Origin: Thermomicrobiales bacterium
Lineage (GTDB): Bacteria; Chloroflexota; Chloroflexia; Thermomicrobiales; UBA6265
NCBI GenBank assembly: GCA_041390825.1
Contig: JAWKPF010000005.1
Span: forward strand, 186,001 to 250,000
Direction of reading: 5' to 3'
DNA length: 64,000 nt
The position numbers and the translations under genes are program-made. Below are positions 60,634 to 64,000 of this stretch, piece after piece. Numbering within the stretch: position 1 is the first letter of the stretch; each line of letters begins with the position of its first letter. The notes below the pieces were generated by a model. The model had not been told where the DNA came from, did not search any database, and was given only the letters and a program-made list of their open reading frames with translations.

Positions 60634-60697
60634 TGGTATCATCGCCGGACTTGACACCCATCCGGCCAGGCGTGGCCAGCGCCAGGCCGGTTTTCTT
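60634..60697 (+). promoter_or_regulatory. Extended -10 promoter followed by a terminator-like hairpin
   Basis: TGG-TATCAT (60634-60642) is a good extended -10 box. Downstream CCGGCC-A-GGCG/CGCC-A-GGCCGG (60662-60690) folds into a strong stem and is followed by TTTTCTT. The hairpin is placed as the glyS terminator but lies between this promoter and the DUF3105 gene, so some attenuation of the latter is possible. Confidence 0.5.
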
Positions 60698-60713
60698 GGA
60701 GAGCAGATCACGA

Positions 60714-61469
60714 ATGGCATCAAGCGGCAAGAAGTCGAACAAGTCGACCAGCTCGAAGTCGACGACCAGCAATACGCCGAAGAAGACCGAGTCGATACAG
60801 GAAGAGGCGCACCATCCAGGCGCCAATCAGCAGCATGAGATTCCCGCGACGCGGGGAGAGCGGCGCCGCGCGCAATTCGAGCAGAAGCGGATCGATCGCA
60901 AATCTGCTCCAGCCAAGCAGCAGCGCGAGCAGAAACTGCTCAAGCTGGGTGGAATCGTGTTGGCGCTGCTCGTGCTCTTTGGCATCGGCTACGGTGTCTA
61001 CAACTGGATCACCACACGTGACGAGAATCGGTTGCCGGAGGGTGTTGCTGTCTACAACTACACTGGCGGCGATCACTCGGACGGCGAAGTTGCCTACACC
61101 GAGTCCCCACCAGTCGGCGGGACGCACAACCCGGTCTGGCAGACGTGCCAGTTCTATGACGGCAAAGTCGCGAACGAGAATGTGGTCCATTCGCTCGAAC
61201 ACGGCGCAGTCTGGATCACCTACACGTCCGATATCTCTGAATCCGACAAGGAGAAGCTGGAGAGCTGGACGGATGATCGGTCGTATCTGATTGTCAGCGA
61301 GTACGACGATCAGGAATCGCCGTTCGTCTTCACCGCGTGGAACAACCAGTTGGCGTTGGATTCACTCAGCGATGTCCGCGCCACGCAGTTCATGAACTAC
61401 TTCATCCAGGGACCCCAAACACCGGAACGGGGCGCCTCGTGCACCGGCATCGATACGATGGTCGGATAG
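60714..61469 (+). CDS. DUF3105 membrane protein
   Basis: Bitopic membrane protein of 251 residues. It has a Lys/Ser/Thr-rich cytoplasmic N-terminus (residues 1-75), one transmembrane helix (LGGIVLALLVLFGIGYGVYN) and an outside domain. The outside part has the DUF3105 signature YTESPPVGGTHNPVWQTCQF followed by VVHSLEHGAVWITYT. The conserved His residues and Cys, and a final GASCTGIDT with a second Cys, suggest metal binding or a disulfide. ATG 60714 has GGAGAG upstream. Function in this family is unknown; members are common in Chloroflexota and Actinobacteria. Confidence 0.88.
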   Translation: MASSGKKSNKSTSSKSTTSNTPKKTESIQEEAHHPGANQQHEIPATRGERRRAQFEQKRIDRKSAPAKQQREQKLLKLGGIVLALLVLFGIGYGVYNWITTRDENRLPEGVAVYNYTGGDHSDGEVAYTESPPVGGTHNPVWQTCQFYDGKVANENVVHSLEHGAVWITYTSDISESDKEKLESWTDDRSYLIVSEYDDQESPFVFTAWNNQLALDSLSDVRATQFMNYFIQGPQTPERGASCTGIDTMVG

Positions 61470-61490
61470 GCTGCACTCACTCTCGATCGG

Positions 61491-61531
61491 ACCGCTGGCT
61501 CACGGAAGTGAGACCAGCGGTTCGTTGTTTT
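61491..61531 (+). terminator. Terminator of the DUF3105 gene, overlapping the mutY 3' end
   Basis: ACCGCTGG-CTCAC/GTGAG-A-CCAGCGGT with a GGAA tetraloop is a 13-bp stem with one bulged A, followed by TCGTTGTTTT. It lies partly inside the last codons of mutY on the other strand. Confidence 0.8.
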
Positions 61532-62477
61532 CGGCAGTGGAGTATGTGGCCCTTGGTTCGGCGACCTTGGCGAGTCCATCGCGTTCCAGATCGCGCACCA
61601 GACCGATCAGCCATTCGGAGTGTTCGGCTGCATAGTCATCCCGGACCAGAGCCCCCAGCGTGCTGAGGGGGACTTCTCCACCGTCCGCGGCTCGCAGACT
61701 ATCGACGATGCGGCCGCGAAAATAGCGATTCGACCCGGCAAAGGGTTCTTCGTGCTTCTTGCGGACGCCAATCGGAAGAGCGGCGATGACACTTTGAATC
61801 GCCGGGAATGCGGCGCATTGCGTTTGCAGTGGACAGACGATGCACGCGGGTCTGCGAGCCGTGCATTGCAACGCGCCAAACTCGATGAGCGCCTGATTCC
61901 AGCGCCAGGCATCGTCCGGCGGCAGTAGCTGCCTCGCATATTCGAGCAGCTCGCGGTCTGTTGCTGTCGGGTGCGGCAGATCCGCACCGACGACGAGGCG
62001 ATGGAGCACACGCTTCATGTTCGTGTCGAGAAAGACCGCCGGCTGCTCGAATGCAAAGCAGACGATCGCTCCGGCAGTGTAGGGACCAATGCCGGGCAGC
62101 TTCACCAACTCGTCCGGAGAGCTCGGAAAGACGCCTGCGAATTGCTCCATCACAGCCTGGGCGGTGCGCTGGAGGTTGACCGCTCGCCGGTTGTATCCCA
62201 ATCCTTTCCAGAGCGTGATGACGACGGATGGGGGCGTGTCCGCCAGCGCCTGAACCGAAGGGAGGATTGCGAGGAACTCCTCGTAGTAGGGAATGACGCG
62301 GTCGACCTGCGTCTGCTGCAGCATGACCTCAGAAACCAGGATGCGATAGGGATCGCGTGTGCGGCGCCACGGCAGATCACGCTTGTTCGTCTCGAACCAG
62401 TCGAGGAGCGCGTTGCGAATGGCGGCAACGCGCTCCGGTTGCAGGATGCGTTCTGGTCGGTCGATTGGCTCCGAAAT
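61500..62477 (-). CDS. mutY: A/G-specific adenine DNA glycosylase, probable AUU start
   Basis: Removes adenine mispaired with 8-oxoguanine. The helix-hairpin-helix is VKLPGIGPYTAGAIVCFAFE, the catalytic Asp is in VFLDTNMKRVL, and the [4Fe-4S] Cys spacing is C-TARRPA-C-IV-C-PLQTQ-C. The first ATG in frame, at 62324, would begin at MLQQTQ and omit the catalytic Glu of SEVMLQQTQ plus the DLPWRRTRDPYRILV segment that precedes it. Upstream of that, the open frame encodes these residues but contains no ATG, GTG or TTG. The best start is ATT at 62475-62477, eight bases after GGAG and just beyond the dsbA stop, giving 325 residues. Glu50 is then the catalytic residue. Confidence 0.88.
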   Translation of the reverse strand: MSEPIDRPERILQPERVAAIRNALLDWFETNKRDLPWRRTRDPYRILVSEVMLQQTQVDRVIPYYEEFLAILPSVQALADTPPSVVITLWKGLGYNRRAVNLQRTAQAVMEQFAGVFPSSPDELVKLPGIGPYTAGAIVCFAFEQPAVFLDTNMKRVLHRLVVGADLPHPTATDRELLEYARQLLPPDDAWRWNQALIEFGALQCTARRPACIVCPLQTQCAAFPAIQSVIAALPIGVRKKHEEPFAGSNRYFRGRIVDSLRAADGGEVPLSTLGALVRDDYAAEHSEWLIGLVRDLERDGLAKVAEPRATYSTAENNEPLVSLP

Positions 62478-62482
62478 CGGTG

Positions 62483-63100
62483 CTACTCCGGTTTGTACGG
62501 CCGTTTGATCTCGTGGACATACGGCCGGCCTACGACCGTGGCGACGAAATCGTTCCAGACCGTGACAGCGTCTTCTTCCGGCGCTTTCGGACGCATCTTC
62601 ATGTAGGCGGCTTCGCCTCCGGGGAAGACAAACGTCGGGGTGCCAAAGACACCATGCTGAGCGCGGGCCGTTTCATAGTCGTTGCCAATGTTGGCTAGCA
62701 GCGATCGGTCGGCCAGCGCGCGCTCGAATGCGTCCATGTCGAGACCGGCGGTCCGTGCCGCATCGATCACCACGTTCTTGCGTCCAATGTTCTGATCCTC
62801 GACGTGACGCGCTTCGAGGATGGAGTAGTGGTAGTTGATGAAATGGTCGGGACCCTGGAGTTTGGCAGCTTCGGCGCCGCGAAGTGCAGAAAACCCGCGG
62901 CTGACATAGTTGTCGGCCTGTTCCCATACCTTCCATTCCGGCCCTTCGGCGGAGTTGACCTGTTCCAACGGGAATGAACGCCAAACGAACTCGATCTCGT
63001 CACCGAGGGCAGTCTTCACATCGCGCACCCAAAGGGCTCCAGCGTAGACATACGGGCAGACATAATCGTAGTAGACCTCGACAACGAGGGGGTGCGACAC
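62483..63100 (-). CDS. DsbA-family thioredoxin-fold protein (FrnE/HCCA isomerase-like) with one active-site Cys
   Basis: Thioredoxin-fold protein with the helical insert of the DsbA family. The active-site segment reads VYYDYVCPYVYAGALWV, so only the first Cys of a CxxC is kept. A cis-Pro loop is in GVFGTPTFVFPGGEAAYM. Members include FrnE-type disulfide enzymes and 2-hydroxychromene-2-carboxylate isomerases. GTG 63100 (five bases after GGAGG) is the best start; TTG 63112 lies within that ribosome site. Length 205. No signal peptide, so cytoplasmic. The mutY start follows its stop by six bases, suggesting an operon. Confidence 0.85.
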   Translation of the reverse strand: MSHPLVVEVYYDYVCPYVYAGALWVRDVKTALGDEIEFVWRSFPLEQVNSAEGPEWKVWEQADNYVSRGFSALRGAEAAKLQGPDHFINYHYSILEARHVEDQNIGRKNVVIDAARTAGLDMDAFERALADRSLLANIGNDYETARAQHGVFGTPTFVFPGGEAAYMKMRPKAPEEDAVTVWNDFVATVVGRPYVHEIKRPYKPE

Positions 63101-63165
63101 GATTTCCTCCAACTTGTGGCTGTTGCAGTATCAGCGGCTTACGTTTCGTAGCCGTGGCGTAAGTA

Positions 63166-63765
63166 TCACCCGACGACCCGGGACGCGCCCGACCGCATCC
63201 ACGCTGCGCCAACTTGCGCGCGCAGCTCGTCGAGTGTCCCGTCGTTCGCGATGACGATATCGGCCCTGGCGAGTTTCTCGCCCAATGGCGGCTGGGACGC
63301 GATACGCCGATTGGCTTCCTCTTGCGACAGGCCACGTGTCGCCACCAGGCGCTCACGTTGCCGTGCGGGATCGCACATGACCACCCAGATCTCATCACAC
63401 TGGTCTCCAAGACCGCTTTCGATGAGCTTGACGCCCTCGGTGGCGACGACCGGGGTGGGGCCAGATCGATGCGTCGCAGGACCTCGTCGACAACGGCCGG
63501 GTGTGAGGTGATCGAGACGGTACAGGGCCTCGGGGTCAGAGAAGACGATGTCGCCCAGCGCTCGGTTCAGCGAGCCGTCGTCATTTGCGATCTCGTTGCC
63601 GAAGACATCGGACAGCTGCTGGACCAGCGGAGAGCTGTAGGACTGGCCGATCGCGATAGACGAGATCGCCATCGATGATCGTTGCACCAGATCGCGCAGC
63701 ATGGACATGACTGCGCTCTTGCCGCACGCAATGTTGCCGGTGACGCCGATCAGATACGGCCGCAC
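63166..63765 (-). CDS. coaE: Dephospho-CoA kinase with locally shifted reading frame
   Basis: Last enzyme of CoA synthesis. The P-loop is YLIGVTGNIACGKSAVMSML and the C-terminal half is clear: VVATEGVKLIESGLGDQCDE, VVMCDPARQRERLVATRGLS, EEANRRIASQPPLGEKLARA. Between them the frame does not read like CoaE. Near residues 26-40 another frame gives TIIDGDLVYRD, the nucleoside-binding Asp-x-Asp motif. Near residues 85-105 another frame gives HPAVVDEVLRRIDLAP, also expected. Four small indels (about 63688, 63649, 63503 and 63459) that sum to a multiple of three would explain it. Start GTG 63765 overlaps the upstream gene by 16 bases. Confidence 0.75.
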   Translation of the reverse strand: MRPYLIGVTGNIACGKSAVMSMLRDLVQRSSMAISSIAIGQSYSSPLVQQLSDVFGNEIANDDGSLNRALGDIVFSDPEALYRLDHLTPGRCRRGPATHRSGPTPVVATEGVKLIESGLGDQCDEIWVVMCDPARQRERLVATRGLSQEEANRRIASQPPLGEKLARADIVIANDGTLDELRAQVGAAWMRSGASRVVG

Positions 63766-64000
63766 AGCGAAACAGCCGCCTCTTCCATCATCTCCTGCAG
63801 TTCAGCGCTGGCGGCTTCCCATGCCTCGTAGGCCAACTCCAGCTGCTCCTGCGCCGTGCTCGAAGCGCCCGCTCAGGTCGGCCATCTTCTCGAAATCCTG
63901 ATCGACCTCGGCAATGGTGAGCGCATCGCTGATTTCGTTGAGCTTGCTTTCGAGCCGAAATCTCCCGCCCCGCATGCGCGACGGCTTTGCGCACTGCGCT
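63750..64000 (-). pseudogene. 3' end of a probable ABC-F family ATPase, frameshifted and cut by the window
   Basis: On the - strand three frames together read RKAVAHAGREI, then RLESKLNEISDALTIAEVDQ and DFEKMADLSGRFE, then STAQEQLELAYEAWEAASAE and LQEMMEEAAVSLCGRI, ending at TGA 63750. The pattern of a charged coiled coil with LExKLxEI... and ELxxxYExWE is typical of ABC-F (Uup/EttA-like) C-terminal tails, though no ATPase motif is in view. Two or three bases appear to be missing near 63955 and 63858, since these blocks lie in different frames. The body of the gene is upstream of the window, so identity is tentative. Confidence 0.4.

Noticed and set aside
60651..60656. TTGACA as a -35 box
   Set aside because: No -10 box occurs 15-19 bases downstream; the sequence there is the GC-rich hairpin.

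Overview
The window is GC-rich bacterial chromosome, almost completely packed with genes. No phage, insertion sequence or CRISPR array was seen. My best guess for the source is an uncultured member of the Chloroflexota, near Thermomicrobia/Sphaerobacter. This is inferred from several traits: Tat- and Sec-exported substrate-binding proteins with Ser-Pro-Val-Ala linkers, a type I-beta DAHP synthase, a split three-subunit transhydrogenase, a stand-alone urea transporter with urease, MenA/IspG, and frequent TTG and GTG starts. No rRNA is present to settle it.

Layout. (1) 1-6191, + strand: a tightly overlapping catabolic operon (branched-chain amino-acid permease, class III aminotransferase, M20 hydrolase, glutamine-synthetase-like ligase, amidohydrolase, folB) that resembles a gamma-glutamylation route for an amine. 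A Tat-exported protein follows. (2) 7743-11983, - strand: metY, a frameshifted CoA-binding protein, a beta-keto acid cleavage enzyme and an M81 protein, translationally coupled. A tRNA-Glu gene follows. (3) 12383-19627, - strand: urea transporter, ureABC, ureF, ureG, ureD and a channel-like membrane protein. There is no ureE, but UreG carries a His-rich tail. (4) 19940-30409: ChbG-like deacetylase, small membrane and DNA-binding proteins, a phospholipase-D-like protein, transhydrogenase pntAA-pntAB-pntB, a hydantoinase and a superoxide dismutase. (5) 31206-35440: an apparent aromatic-amino-acid attenuator with a leader peptide in front of DAHP synthase, then selB and a PIG-L deacetylase. (6) 35501-45315: a DUF1989 protein, zinc-ribbon proteins, a peptide-binding protein, trehalose-6-phosphate synthase, and an oxidoreductase/ThuA/sarcosine-oxidase operon. 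(7) 45437-51322, - strand: an SsuABC/TauABC-type transporter with two tandem paralogous binding proteins, coupled to menA and a phosphoesterase. (8) 51466-64000: RraA-like protein, ispG, rseP, another peptide-binding protein, alanine dehydrogenase, xerD, glyS, a DUF3105 protein, mutY, a DsbA-like protein, coaE, and the end of a probable ABC-F gene.

The most notable signals are these. The leader peptide before aroF has a Trp-Tyr-Tyr-Val-Tyr-Phe run and an intrinsic terminator downstream. mutY has no ordinary start codon that keeps its catalytic Glu, and appears to start at AUU. TGTACGTACA palindromes sit at two promoters. A membrane protein is joined to the urease operon. Small indels break reading frames in the CoA-binding gene and repeatedly in the last 0.8 kb, which probably reflects sequence quality there.
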